NCBI RefSeq assembly: GCF_947504105.1 | Contig: NZ_CANNGP010000018.1 | Location: forward strand, 1 to 64,000 | Direction: 5' to 3' | DNA length: 64,000 bases | From: an uncultured Tateyamaria sp. | Lineage (GTDB): Bacteria > Pseudomonadota > Alphaproteobacteria > Rhodobacterales > Rhodobacteraceae | Shown here: positions 1 through 9,204 of the stretch, in pieces | How positions within the stretch are numbered: the stretch's first letter is position 1 | Layout of the letters: the number at the start of each line of letters is the position of its first letter | Position numbers and translations under genes: made by a program | The notes under the pieces: generated by a model | What the model was told of the DNA's origin: nothing | The model's database searches: none | What the model saw: the letters and a program-made list of their open reading frames with translations, nothing else

Positions 1-57
1 GCGTTTCATAGTCCATCCTTTCTTGGGACGGATTACTAGCACCTCAGTGGCCTGATT

Positions 58-513
58 TCAGGGGGCTGGGTCAGTCCCTTCCGCTCCTACTCTTTTCTTG
101 AAATCCAAAACCTTCTTGTACTGCTCAAGGTCAAGAGAAGATGGATCGACTTTTGAAGTTGAAAAGTAGAACTGAATTTTTAACTCTTGTTGCTCCTTCC
201 AGATAGCTAGTGCATCGTTGTACTCTTCCTCCGTACCGGATGATGCTACACCCGTATCAGAGCCAAAATAGAACCCCATTAAACCTAGATATATTTCGTA
301 CTCGCCTATCTGTTTTGTGATCACCTCTTGCGATCGGCCTGAAATACCCGATGAAGTATGCGTTTCCCAGAAAATCGGATCCAAATAGAATCCAAGCAAG
401 TTGCCTGTATCGACGTTGATCTCTTCACAAACTCGTTTTACAAGGGCGCGTTCTTCTTTCAAATCGCCGGGCGACGAAACAAAAACCCGGATACCTAAAA
501 CACTCTTTACCAT
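58..513 (-). CDS. DUF4062-domain protein, probably C-terminally truncated
   Basis: A 151-residue protein with an N-terminal DUF4062 signature: IRVFVSSPGDLKEER at residues 8-22, a GLMGFYFGS strand near 78-86 and SGTEEEYNDAL near 92-102. DUF4062 domains resemble TIR-like or nucleotide-binding folds and usually form the N-terminus of longer proteins, some linked to defence or signalling. Here the family-like sequence runs to KKRVGAEG and then ends after TDPAP, where relatives usually continue with an aromatic-rich segment; I infer loss of the 3' part. The start codon is 3 bases beyond the thyX stop, so it is probably read from the thyX transcript. The DNA is AT-richer than the neighbours, consistent with transfer. 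Function unknown. Confidence 0.75.
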   Translation of the reverse strand: MVKSVLGIRVFVSSPGDLKEERALVKRVCEEINVDTGNLLGFYLDPIFWETHTSSGISGRSQEVITKQIGEYEIYLGLMGFYFGSDTGVASSGTEEEYNDALAIWKEQQELKIQFYFSTSKVDPSSLDLEQYKKVLDFKKRVGAEGTDPAP

Positions 514-516
514 TCC

Positions 517-1422
517 TCAACCAATTACCCCCATAAACTCCCGCCATTCCCCCTTGGACATGCCGGAATTCTCCTGCGTTACCTCTTCACCTTTCAACAT
601 TCTCTGAATACACGCAAGAGCTGTAGCGCTTAATGTTGCACCACCCATACGGTAGTCCTCGAACGCCTTATACGCCGCAGGCACCCAATCCTTGACCATT
701 TCGCAAATCGCATCTGCATAAACGCGGATTTCGTATTGCGCGTGGGCGTCCGCGCGCAGGCGGAGGAAGTGGAAGAGGTTGTGCAGGTCCACTTTCCAAT
801 ACCATTGGGTGTAGATATTGGCGGGCAGGTTCATGCGCGCCAGCTCTCGCGCGAGGCCCTGTTGGCCGTCCTGGGAAATCATCTCTTCGTAATGGTCATA
901 GGACCGCATGGCGTCGTCGCGCAGGTAGTTGAGGACGCGTTGGGCTTCTTCGCCTGTCAGCGCTTCGCCCCGGCCCTGGTTGTTGACCACCGATTGGGCG
1001 GCAAGCGCGTCGGGTTCGGGGATGTAGAATTCGCGATCGAGGATCGAGTAGCGGGCGGAGTATTCGTTCACGTTGGCCGTGCGGTGGCGGATCCACTGCC
1101 GGGCGACGAAGACGGGCAGTTTGACGTGCAGCTTGATCTCGCACATCTCGAACGGGGTCGAGTGCCAGTGGCGCATGAGGTAGCGGATCAGCCCTTCGTC
1201 GTTCTGGACGGATTTGGTGCCCTTGCCATAGCTGACGCGCGCGGCCTGGCAGATGGCGCTGTCGTCGCCCATGTAGTCGATGACGCGGACAAAGCCGTGG
1301 TCGAGCACGGGTTGGGCTTTGTAGAGATGCGCTTCCATGCCGGGGACGGTGGCACGCAGCGTGGGCTGCGTGTGGCTGCGCAGCTCTTCGATTTCGGCAA
1401 GCTGTTCGGGGCTGAGCGGCAT
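517..1422 (-). CDS. thyX: FAD-dependent thymidylate synthase ThyX
   Basis: Flavin-dependent thymidylate synthase (301 residues) that methylates dUMP to dTMP using methylenetetrahydrofolate and NAD(P)H, in the cytoplasm. The diagnostic RHRx7S motif is visible: RHR at 112-114 and Ser122, inside [16 protein letters not shown]. Other family segments include [13 protein letters not shown] near 81-93 and the C-terminal [27 protein letters not shown] region (only partly quoted here). The length is normal for the alphaproteobacterial form. The ATG at 1420-1422 begins a natural N-terminus [14 protein letters not shown]. The last hundred bases are AT-richer than the body of the gene and lead directly into the DUF4062 gene. 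Confidence 0.96.
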   Translation of the reverse strand: MPLSPEQLAEIEELRSHTQPTLRATVPGMEAHLYKAQPVLDHGFVRVIDYMGDDSAICQAARVSYGKGTKSVQNDEGLIRYLMRHWHSTPFEMCEIKLHVKLPVFVARQWIRHRTANVNEYSARYSILDREFYIPEPDALAAQSVVNNQGRGEALTGEEAQRVLNYLRDDAMRSYDHYEEMISQDGQQGLARELARMNLPANIYTQWYWKVDLHNLFHFLRLRADAHAQYEIRVYADAICEMVKDWVPAAYKAFEDYRMGGATLSATALACIQRMLKGEEVTQENSGMSKGEWREFMGVIG

Positions 1423-1629
1423 GGGGCGCGTCCTTTATCCACAGAATCTATCAGGCCTACACCTTATATTGTGGATTGGCTGATGAGAACCGCTAGATCG
1501 GGGTCGTTTTTTGGCAACGGTTCACGGGCGGTGCGAATCAGTACGATCACGAAACCGTTGACTTTGGGGGGGTTACGGCGCTTTCTTGCCACAAAAGAGG
1601 CAGTACATAGACCGCAAAGGTTTTCAGGC
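1423..1629. promoter_or_regulatory. Divergent intergenic region between thyX and the lipoprotein/Slam pair
   Basis: A 207-base non-coding interval between two divergent transcription units, so it should carry promoters for both. A TTGACT hexamer around 1558-1563, followed by a G-run, could be a -35 element for the plus-strand lipoprotein, but I see no convincing -10 hexamer. No operator could be named. Confidence 0.35.
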
Positions 1630-2619
1630 ATGAAACGGATAGTAGCAGTGTGCGCACTGACCGCGCTGGTCGCGGCGTGTGGCAATGGCCCTCGCACGGA
1701 TGAAGACGAGACGGATGCTGGCGGAACGCCGACGGATCCCGGCGACTCTACAATTACAGTTCCAGCAACAATTGCGAACGATCTTTCGGGTTTTACTTTC
1801 GTTCCGGATCCGTCTGATCCGAGTGGCGGTACGTTGACCGTGGAGGGTGTGTTTCTTGACGACGACCTTCCCGCGTCCACTTACCAACGTCGACCCGGCC
1901 TTGATGTTCCGGGATACGTTGCTTTCACGGCGCAGGATGACGCAATTGACCAACACACTATAGCGTTGGTGCAATCGCTCAACGGCACGCGAGCCGGGGT
2001 CATTGTAACCGGCGGTCAGTTCGGGACCTACAATGGCGGCGCTGCCTTTGCACGGAACGGGGATTTCGACAGACCGCCTCTAACCGAAGAAACTGGACAG
2101 GTCAGCTATGCTGGCACCTATGTCGGCGTCACAAACCTTGAAGGCGACGATACCGATCTGTTGCCATTTCCGGCAGATCGCGATCCCAGCACCCGACCGG
2201 GTCAGGCGGCCGTCGTGACAGGCGAGGTCTTTCTGAACGTCGACTTTTCCGACAATGCTGTAAATGGTGTAATCTTCAACCGTGTACTCGACTTGAATGA
2301 CGACGATGTGTTCGACGTGATGGCGCCTGGCGAGACAACGTCGGACGTGGGCAACCTGCAATTAGACCCCTCGACCATCGACGAAAACGGAGCGTTTGAT
2401 GGTAACATTATCGCCGAAGGTGACACCAGCCGTAGCGACATCGGGGACTATGCCGGAATTTTCGGCGGCGTGGACAGCGAAGCGGTTGCCGGTGCAATCT
2501 TTGTCGCAGACCACTTGCTAGACGGCACAAGTGCCGAGGAAGAATATGGCGTCTTCGTCCTTGGACGCTGCGGTGGTCCCTTAGAGAGTGCAGCGATCTG
2601 CGCCGACGTGGATGGTTAG
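1630..2619 (+). CDS. TbpB-like surface lipoprotein, likely Slam client
   Basis: A 329-residue predicted lipoprotein. The N-terminus MKRIVAVCALTALVAAC is a lipoprotein signal peptide with lipobox VAAC (Cys17), followed by a charged, Pro/Gly/Asp-rich linker. The rest is beta-rich. Near the C-terminus, YAGIFGGVDSEAVAGAIFVA has the G-x-F-x-G-x(n)-A-x-x-x-G-x-F pattern of the barrel found in transferrin-binding-protein-B-like lipoproteins. The gene overlaps the downstream Slam-type gene by 8 bases, the arrangement expected for a surface lipoprotein and its dedicated translocator. The frame extends upstream across thyX, but the signal peptide places the start at ATG 1630. The ligand (metal, haem, host or environmental protein) cannot be told from sequence. 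Confidence 0.8.
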   Translation: MKRIVAVCALTALVAACGNGPRTDEDETDAGGTPTDPGDSTITVPATIANDLSGFTFVPDPSDPSGGTLTVEGVFLDDDLPASTYQRRPGLDVPGYVAFTAQDDAIDQHTIALVQSLNGTRAGVIVTGGQFGTYNGGAAFARNGDFDRPPLTEETGQVSYAGTYVGVTNLEGDDTDLLPFPADRDPSTRPGQAAVVTGEVFLNVDFSDNAVNGVIFNRVLDLNDDDVFDVMAPGETTSDVGNLQLDPSTIDENGAFDGNIIAEGDTSRSDIGDYAGIFGGVDSEAVAGAIFVADHLLDGTSAEEEYGVFVLGRCGGPLESAAICADVDG

Positions 2620-4099
2620 GTCGTTCAAGCGTAGAACGTTGCCAAGCGCCAAAGAAGCCAATTCCCCCGCGTCGGGCACTTGCGCCAAGCAGAAATGGCG
2701 CACTCTTTTGATTGCGTGTCTCACATGGCATCTGAACTCTCCGCCTTCCGGTGCAGCCGCCGACACCCAGCCGACTGAGCAGGAGCAACCTTCGTTACAA
2801 CTGTCATTGGACCATGCACGCGCTCTAGCCCACCAAGCGCTGGAGCGCGGGCGTCCAACCATTGCCATCAAGATTGCACGTGGCCTGCTGCAAGCAAATC
2901 CAAACGATACCAGTGCGCACTTTATACTCGCCTCTGCCATGGCCAGATCAGGTGACATTGCGGCGGCTCGAAAGTCGGCGGCACGCGCCTATCGCATTAG
3001 CGACAATCGGGTTGATCGAGTCGCAGCGGCACAATTTGCGGCCCGCGCATCCCTCGTTGAAAACCGGCCGACCCTTACGCAACTTTGGTTGAGGCGGGCT
3101 GCCGTTCACGCGAAAGATGAGGCAAGCCTGACGCGTATCGCGGCAGACTACAAACGTGTCCGTCAGATCAACCCCTTTTCCTTTCGGGCTAACATAGGCT
3201 TCCGTCCATCCGACAATGTAAACAACGGCGCTGACGGTGCTTTGCAAGTAATTGACGGCGTCCCCGCGGTTGGACTTCTGTCTGGAAGTGCCCAGGCTCT
3301 GGCGGGCAACATTGGAACACTCAGCGTCGACTTGAACTATAAACTGCGACGCACGGCCCAATCGGAACTAAGCCTCGGCTCCCAAATCTACGTGCGCCGT
3401 GTATGGTTGTCGTCGAGTGCCCAACGGCAGGCGCCAGACTTGGAAAACGAGGACCTAGGTAGCACATATTTCGATACTTCATTGACCCACAAATTTGCAC
3501 TGGGTGCCGAGGGCAATTCCGCCTCAATTGGTTTTGGCATCGGGCGGGCGTGGTCAGGAGGTGAAGAACGGTTCGATTTTCTGGCTTTGCGAGGATCCCG
3601 CTCAGTGCGTCTTGGCACACACACGCGGCTGAACCTGACCGCTGCAGTCGAAGATCGTACATCGGCACGCCACACAATACTCGATGAAACGCTCTACAAG
3701 CTTGGTACATCCTTGCACCACAAACGGAGCAACGGGGACTCAATCGGCCTTTCCTTGAGCCTTATTGATACAGAGTCCGACTTCAGTAACATCGATTCAG
3801 TTTCTCAAACAATTCGCGCGAGCTACGGCTTTGCAAAGGCACTGGGACCGGCCAGCATATCGACATCATTGACAATCGCGAACTCAGATTTCGATGATTA
3901 CCGGGTGGGTTTCATCGCTGTACCCGATGGCCGTCAAGATGAATCGATCTATGGCGACGTGACCTTTTTCTTTGCGGATTGGCACTATGCAGGTTTTGCG
4001 CCGTCCGTCAGACTGCGCGCCGGTCGGCGCGACAGCAATGTCAGTCGTTTCCAGAGCCGGGAATTTTCGGTGGATTTCCAGATCCGTTCATCCTTCTGA
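2612..4099 (+). CDS. Slam-type surface lipoprotein assembly modulator (DUF560)
   Basis: A predicted outer-membrane protein of about 495 residues. After a long basic N-region and hydrophobic segment (RTLLIACLTW) comes an alpha-helical TPR-like domain (about residues 60-175: DHARALAHQALERGRPTIAI, FILASAMARSGDIAAARKSA), then a beta-barrel with alternating polar and aromatic strands ending in DFQIRSSF with a terminal Phe. The C-terminal pattern W-Y-A-G-F-A-P...R...SN...F matches the DUF560 barrel of Slam proteins, which move lipoproteins to the cell surface. ATG 2612 overlaps the lipoprotein stop; an earlier start at 2588 is possible. It probably serves the adjacent TbpB-like lipoprotein. Confidence 0.8.
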   Translation: MVRSFKRRTLPSAKEANSPASGTCAKQKWRTLLIACLTWHLNSPPSGAAADTQPTEQEQPSLQLSLDHARALAHQALERGRPTIAIKIARGLLQANPNDTSAHFILASAMARSGDIAAARKSAARAYRISDNRVDRVAAAQFAARASLVENRPTLTQLWLRRAAVHAKDEASLTRIAADYKRVRQINPFSFRANIGFRPSDNVNNGADGALQVIDGVPAVGLLSGSAQALAGNIGTLSVDLNYKLRRTAQSELSLGSQIYVRRVWLSSSAQRQAPDLENEDLGSTYFDTSLTHKFALGAEGNSASIGFGIGRAWSGGEERFDFLALRGSRSVRLGTHTRLNLTAAVEDRTSARHTILDETLYKLGTSLHHKRSNGDSIGLSLSLIDTESDFSNIDSVSQTIRASYGFAKALGPASISTSLTIANSDFDDYRVGFIAVPDGRQDESIYGDVTFFFADWHYAGFAPSVRLRAGRRDSNVSRFQSREFSVDFQIRSSF

Positions 4100-4185
4100 C
4101 ATCAGACTCTCAGCGATCGTGCGTCTCGACACTACAAATACGCGTGCTACGGTTTGCGCATAGCTAACAAACGGAGGCCACCGGC

Positions 4186-4614
4186 ATGGCACTGACCTAT
4201 CTGCACACAATGGTTCGCGTAAAGGACCTGGACGCATCGATGGCATTCTACAAACTGTTGGGCCTTGAGGAGACGCGGCGGCATGACAGCGAAGGCGGAC
4301 GGTTCTCGCTGATCTTTATGGCTCCGCCCGATCAGCCGGACTGCCCGATTGAGCTGACCTATAACTGGGATGGGGATGATGCGCTGCCGGATGACAGTCG
4401 CCACTTCGGGCACCTCGCCTACCGCGTGGATAACATCTACGAGATGTGCCAGCACCTGATGGACAATGGTGTGACGATCAACCGGCCGCCCCGCGACGGA
4501 CACATGGCCTTTGTACGCTCACCCGACATTGTGTCGGTCGAGCTGTTGCAAGCCGGTGACGCCCTGCCCCCGGCCGAACCGTGGGCGAGCATGGAAAACA
4601 CGGGCCATTGGTAA
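4186..4614 (+). CDS. gloA: Lactoylglutathione lyase (glyoxalase I)
   Basis: Glyoxalase I family protein (142 residues), which isomerises the methylglyoxal-glutathione hemithioacetal to S-lactoylglutathione in the cytoplasm. Two VOC beta-alpha-beta-beta-beta modules are visible. The four likely metal ligands are in the usual positions: His in LHTMVRVKDL (residue 6), Glu in IELTYNWDG, His in FGHLAYRVDN and Glu in VELLQ. Preceded by a GGAGG-type ribosome site. Its 3' end overlaps the next gene if that gene starts at GTG 4581. Confidence 0.92.
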   Translation: MALTYLHTMVRVKDLDASMAFYKLLGLEETRRHDSEGGRFSLIFMAPPDQPDCPIELTYNWDGDDALPDDSRHFGHLAYRVDNIYEMCQHLMDNGVTINRPPRDGHMAFVRSPDIVSVELLQAGDALPPAEPWASMENTGHW

Positions 4615-5309
4615 GGACTGCGGCCTGCCTGGTCGCTTGCGTCGCCGCCTCTCCCGCAGCGGCATGTCGGCTGGCCTTGCTTTTGGCTCTTGATGTTTCG
4701 TCGTCCGTTGACGCGACCGAGGATCAATTGCAGCGGGGCGGTCTGGTGGCCGCCCTGACAGCGCCCGAAGTGCGCGCCGCTTTCTTTGCCAATGAGGCGC
4801 CCGTCGCGCTGGCCGTCTATGAGTGGTCGGGTCGATACAACCAGGAGGTTGTGCTGGATTGGACGCTGATCAACAGCCCCGCAGCATTGCTGGACGCCGC
4901 CGAGACTGTGGCGGCAAGCACGCGGTCGCACAACGAGTTCCCGACCGCGATGGGGTATGCATTGGGGTTCGGGGCCGAGATGTTGGGCCGTGCGCCGTCA
5001 TGTCTTTATCGGACGATCGATATGGCTGGCGATGGGCAAAACAACGAAGGGTTTGGCCCGCGACTTGCTTATCGTGAGTTTGCCTTTGATGATGTCACGG
5101 TGAACGGTTTGGTTGTGAATGCAGCCGAGTTTACATCGGAGACCATGTTGATCGATTTCTACAAGCGCGAGGTGCTGCGCGGTCCCGGCGCCTTTCTGGA
5201 GGTGGCGCAGGGGTTTGAAGACTATGAGCGCGCGATGCGTCGCAAGTTGGAGCGGGAGTTGACCCCGCCTGTCATTGGCGCGCTGGACCAGCGCCATCGC
5301 GGCGGATGA
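4581..5309 (+). CDS. DUF1194 (VWA-like) exported protein, copy 1
   Basis: A 242-residue DUF1194 protein with a von Willebrand factor A-like fold. A signal peptide (AACLVACVAASPAAA) precedes LALLLALDVSSSVDATE, which carries the MIDAS-like D-x-S-x-S; a second acidic strand is RTIDMAGDGQNN. The C-terminal LEVAQGFEDYERAMRRKLERE is typical of the family. The start may be GTG 4581, overlapping gloA by 34 bases, or TTG 4608. It overlaps the next gene by 4 bases, so the two paralogues are translationally coupled. Function unknown; probably periplasmic. Confidence 0.85.
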   Translation: MGEHGKHGPLVRTAACLVACVAASPAAACRLALLLALDVSSSVDATEDQLQRGGLVAALTAPEVRAAFFANEAPVALAVYEWSGRYNQEVVLDWTLINSPAALLDAAETVAASTRSHNEFPTAMGYALGFGAEMLGRAPSCLYRTIDMAGDGQNNEGFGPRLAYREFAFDDVTVNGLVVNAAEFTSETMLIDFYKREVLRGPGAFLEVAQGFEDYERAMRRKLERELTPPVIGALDQRHRGG

Positions 5310-6061
5310 GCCGCGCGGCGCTGATCGGGGCGGCGTTGCTGGCCATGGTGAGTGCAGCGGCTGACGCGGCTTGCCGACAGGCGTTGGCCCTGGGACTGGA
5401 TGTATCGGGGTCCGTCGATGTTCGTGAATACCGCCTGCAGATGGACGGGCTGGCCGCCGCGCTGGACAATGGCAAGGTACGACAGGCCTTGTTGCAGACG
5501 CCATCCGCACCGGTGCACCTGCTGGTTTATGAATGGAGCGGGCCGGAAGACCCCGCCGTAATCTTGCCCTGGACAGCCATAGAGAGTGCGGCCGTGCTGA
5601 ATGGCGTGATTGGGCAGTTGCGGGCGACTGAGCGGCGTCAGGCCAGCCCTGGCACCGCGCTGGGTCTGGCCATGCGTGAAGGCGCTGCACATCTGGCGCA
5701 ACGCCCGGACTGTTGGAAGCGCACTCTGGACCTGTCCGGGGATGGCAAGTCGAACCTGGGCATCCGCCCGGTCGACGTGAAAGCTGAGCTTCAGGACACG
5801 GGGATTACAATCAACGCGTTGGTGATCGGGACCGATGCACCCAACATGGGTGATCTGCAACAAACCGAGATGTCCGGGCTTTCAGCGTATTTCCAGAACA
5901 ATGTCATCGTTGGGTCAGACAGTTTCGTGGAAACGGCGCTGGGTTTTGAGGACTATGCTGCCGCCATGGCCCGGAAGCTGGAACGCGAGTTGGAAACACT
6001 GATCTTGGGGAGTGCTCCGACGTCGTCGTCAATCGGCGTCCCAAGCGCTGGTGATCAGTAG
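5306..6061 (+). CDS. DUF1194 (VWA-like) exported protein, copy 2
   Basis: A 251-residue paralogue of the preceding gene. The signal peptide MSRAALIGAALLAMVSAAADA is followed by ALALGLDVSGSVDVREYRLQ with the same MIDAS-like D-x-S-x-S, then LTLDLSGDGKSN-like and ALGFEDYAAAMARKLERELE segments. It begins at an ATGA overlap with copy 1 and its last 7 bases overlap the convergent ldtR stop. The two copies share architecture throughout but are clearly diverged, so the duplication is old. Function unknown. Confidence 0.87.
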   Translation: MSRAALIGAALLAMVSAAADAACRQALALGLDVSGSVDVREYRLQMDGLAAALDNGKVRQALLQTPSAPVHLLVYEWSGPEDPAVILPWTAIESAAVLNGVIGQLRATERRQASPGTALGLAMREGAAHLAQRPDCWKRTLDLSGDGKSNLGIRPVDVKAELQDTGITINALVIGTDAPNMGDLQQTEMSGLSAYFQNNVIVGSDSFVETALGFEDYAAAMARKLERELETLILGSAPTSSSIGVPSAGDQ

Positions 6062-6576
6062 ATATAGCGTATCTGGTCTGTCCAATAGCGTTCCATGCGC
6101 TTGAGCGAGGCGGTGATGTCAATGATCCCTTCAGGGCCCAATACGCCTTTGGATTGCAAGCCATCTGCGTGGCGCAGGAACAGCTCATTCACGACATCGC
6201 GGATCTTGCGCCCTTTTTCCGTCAGGCGAACTCGGACCGAACGGCGATCGATTTCGCAGCGTTGATGGTGCATGTAGCCCATTTCGACCAGCTTCTTGAG
6301 GTTGTAGCTGACATTCGAGCCCTGGTAGTAGCCGCGGCTTTTCAGCTCTCCGGCCGTCACCTCATTGTCGCCGATGTTGAACAGCAACAGCGCTTGAACT
6401 GCATTGATTTCCAGCACGCCCACGCGCTCAAATTCATCCTTGATCACGTCAAGCAACAAGCGGTGCAGCCGTTCGACCAGTGACAAGGCCTCAAGGTAAC
6501 CGACCATGAAACTGGCGTTGGCGGTTGTTTTATCGGCCATGCCTGGGACCTGGCCGATAGGGTCCTGAATGCTCAT
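6055..6576 (-). CDS. ldtR: LdtR-type MarR family transcriptional regulator
   Basis: A 173-residue winged-helix regulator. The central region (EINAVQALLLFNIGD, TAGELKSRGYYQGSNVSYN, LVEMGYMHHQRCEIDRRSVR) matches the LdtR branch of MarR proteins in alphaproteobacteria, named from Liberibacter where it controls an L,D-transpeptidase gene. The recognition helix and the D-R-R wing are intact. No L,D-transpeptidase gene is in this window, so the target here is unknown. A start 12 codons downstream (MADKTT) is also possible. Confidence 0.85.
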   Translation of the reverse strand: MSIQDPIGQVPGMADKTTANASFMVGYLEALSLVERLHRLLLDVIKDEFERVGVLEINAVQALLLFNIGDNEVTAGELKSRGYYQGSNVSYNLKKLVEMGYMHHQRCEIDRRSVRVRLTEKGRKIRDVVNELFLRHADGLQSKGVLGPEGIIDITASLKRMERYWTDQIRYIY

Positions 6577-6654
6577 CCGTTTTCTCCGACATGATCTGCT
6601 CTGGCCAGAAGATGCGGCTGATTCGGAAATATTCAGTTAAATGCGCGGGGGACC

Positions 6655-6921
6655 TTATTTTTCTGGCTGAAACGTGCGCGAGACCGCCCCGATCAGATCG
6701 GCAATATGTGCTGGCGGCGCCTCTTGCCCCGTGACCCATCGATAGAGGTCCTGATCGTTTTCGTTGAGGAGGGCATCATATACGTCCAACTCTGCATCCG
6801 TCATGGTAGACAGATGTCGGTCGGCATAGGTCGACAGGATCAAATCCATTTCCTTGATCCCGCGGCGCATGGATCGCATGTGCAGCCGCTTCAACCGATG
6901 TTCGCGCGGCTCGTCAGACAT
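6655..6921 (-). CDS. sdhE: Succinate dehydrogenase assembly factor SdhE
   Basis: An 88-residue SdhE (DUF339) protein that promotes covalent FAD attachment to the SdhA flavoprotein. The hallmark RGxxE motif appears in MRSMRRGIKEMDLILS, followed by the acidic ELDVYDALLNENDQDLYRWV helix and the family C-terminus. I chose ATG 6919-6921 (MSDEPREHRLKRL) because residues upstream in this frame are not family-like. The start overlaps the end of the XRE regulator gene by 8 bases, so translation is probably coupled. Confidence 0.93.
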   Translation of the reverse strand: MSDEPREHRLKRLHMRSMRRGIKEMDLILSTYADRHLSTMTDAELDVYDALLNENDQDLYRWVTGQEAPPAHIADLIGAVSRTFQPEK

Positions 6922-7312
6922 CTGTCGGGGTCTGCATCGCGATGCGCAGCTTTTTCTCAAGCCGACCCAGCTGTTCGGCGCGCGCCAGCATGTCCGAGCG
7001 CATATCACGCACCTCGGTCAGCAGATCACGCATATCCGGGGTCAGCGGCTCTTCGACCACGGGCGCGTCAAGCCCCTCGCCCTCTCCGTTGATCAACCAC
7101 ATCATCGACACGTTCAGCAGCCCGGCCATCATCGACAGCCGGTTGGCGCGCGGTTCGCTCAGATCGTCTTCCCACCCGCGCAATGTCGCCAGGCGCACGC
7201 CCAAGCGCTTCGCAAGCTGCTTTTGAGTCATACCGGCCTGTTCGCGCGCACCTGCCACACGATCGCCGAATGTTGCCGCTTCCGCGCTGTACCAGTCCTG
7301 CAGATCGTCCAT
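6914..7312 (-). CDS. XRE-family helix-turn-helix regulator
   Basis: A 132-residue cytoplasmic DNA-binding protein. The HTH lies at about residues 17-72: GDRVAGAREQAGMTQKQLAK, then GVRLATLRGWEDDLSEPRAN and MMAGLLNVSMMWLINGEGEG. A C-terminal helix (MRDLLTEVRDMRSDMLARAE) may form a coiled coil for dimerisation. It is transcribed divergently from aspC and sits directly upstream of sdhE. Target unknown. Confidence 0.85.
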   Translation of the reverse strand: MDDLQDWYSAEAATFGDRVAGAREQAGMTQKQLAKRLGVRLATLRGWEDDLSEPRANRLSMMAGLLNVSMMWLINGEGEGLDAPVVEEPLTPDMRDLLTEVRDMRSDMLARAEQLGRLEKKLRIAMQTPTDV

Positions 7313-7389
7313 AGGGTCGTTCTCCTTCTCTGTGCTAGCGCTTGATCGCGCACGGCGCGCCGCCTATGAGGGTCTCGATAACGCTCTAA

Positions 7390-8607
<1,218 letters not shown>

Positions 8608-8620
8608 CGAGGGATGGGGA

Positions 8621-9034
8621 ATGGGCGCGGAGCTTCCTGACTATTATTTCCGTGTACGCGAGAACGGCGCTGCCGTGTTTCGCGTCGATACCGAGAACCG
8701 GCAGCGCCGGATCGAGATGGACCAGATCGCGGTCGTCAACATTCGGAACGGCGAGATCAAGCCGCATGGGGACCGAACGTTGTCCGCTGATGATCTGGCC
8801 CGGATCGAAGCATGGATGGAGGAGCGGGCCGAGATCCTGGCCCGGCGAGACATTGACGACATTCACCGTGCCGTGGACTACCTGAACCTGACAACCCAAT
8901 GGGCGCAAAGCCGGGCAACCGAAGATCAGCTCGAAGACGTCACGGACGCGCTGTTGCTGGCCATGCACGACTTGCGGTCTGTATTGGTCAGAAAAAAGGC
9001 TGACAGGCTGCTGAGCGGCTCCGGCAAGGACTGA
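8621..9034 (+). CDS. Conserved hypothetical protein
   Basis: A 137-residue soluble protein with no recognised motif. The N-terminus is beta-like (YYFRVRENGAAVFRVDTENR), followed by helices (LSADDLARIEAWMEERAEIL, VTDALLLAMHDLRSVL). It starts 13 bases after aspC and is probably co-transcribed with it. A hairpin follows the stop. I do not assign a function. Confidence 0.7.
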   Translation: MGAELPDYYFRVRENGAAVFRVDTENRQRRIEMDQIAVVNIRNGEIKPHGDRTLSADDLARIEAWMEERAEILARRDIDDIHRAVDYLNLTTQWAQSRATEDQLEDVTDALLLAMHDLRSVLVRKKADRLLSGSGKD

Positions 9035-9048
9035 ATCCATCCGCACCC

Positions 9049-9071
9049 GTCTGGTTTCGGCAAAACCAGAC
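9049..9071 (+). terminator. Hairpin downstream of the aspC operon
   Basis: A perfect 9-bp stem (GTCTGGTTT with AAACCAGAC) and a 5-base loop lie 14 bases after the stop of the hypothetical gene. No clear T-run follows, so terminator function is plausible rather than certain. Confidence 0.5.
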
Positions 9072-9204
9072 CGAAGTTATGTGCATTCTGGTGCCCGTTT
9101 TTACCGTTTCTTGCTGATGTGACAGCGATGTTATGTACGTCGTTTCACGGAGGTACACACTGTGGAAGACCGAATTGCATAAGACATGCAACAGGGACAT
9201 CACC

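Noticed and set aside
736-1629. Upstream extension of the lipoprotein frame, antisense to thyX
   Set aside because: The lipoprotein signal peptide begins at 1630 and the extension is the complement of a well-supported gene.
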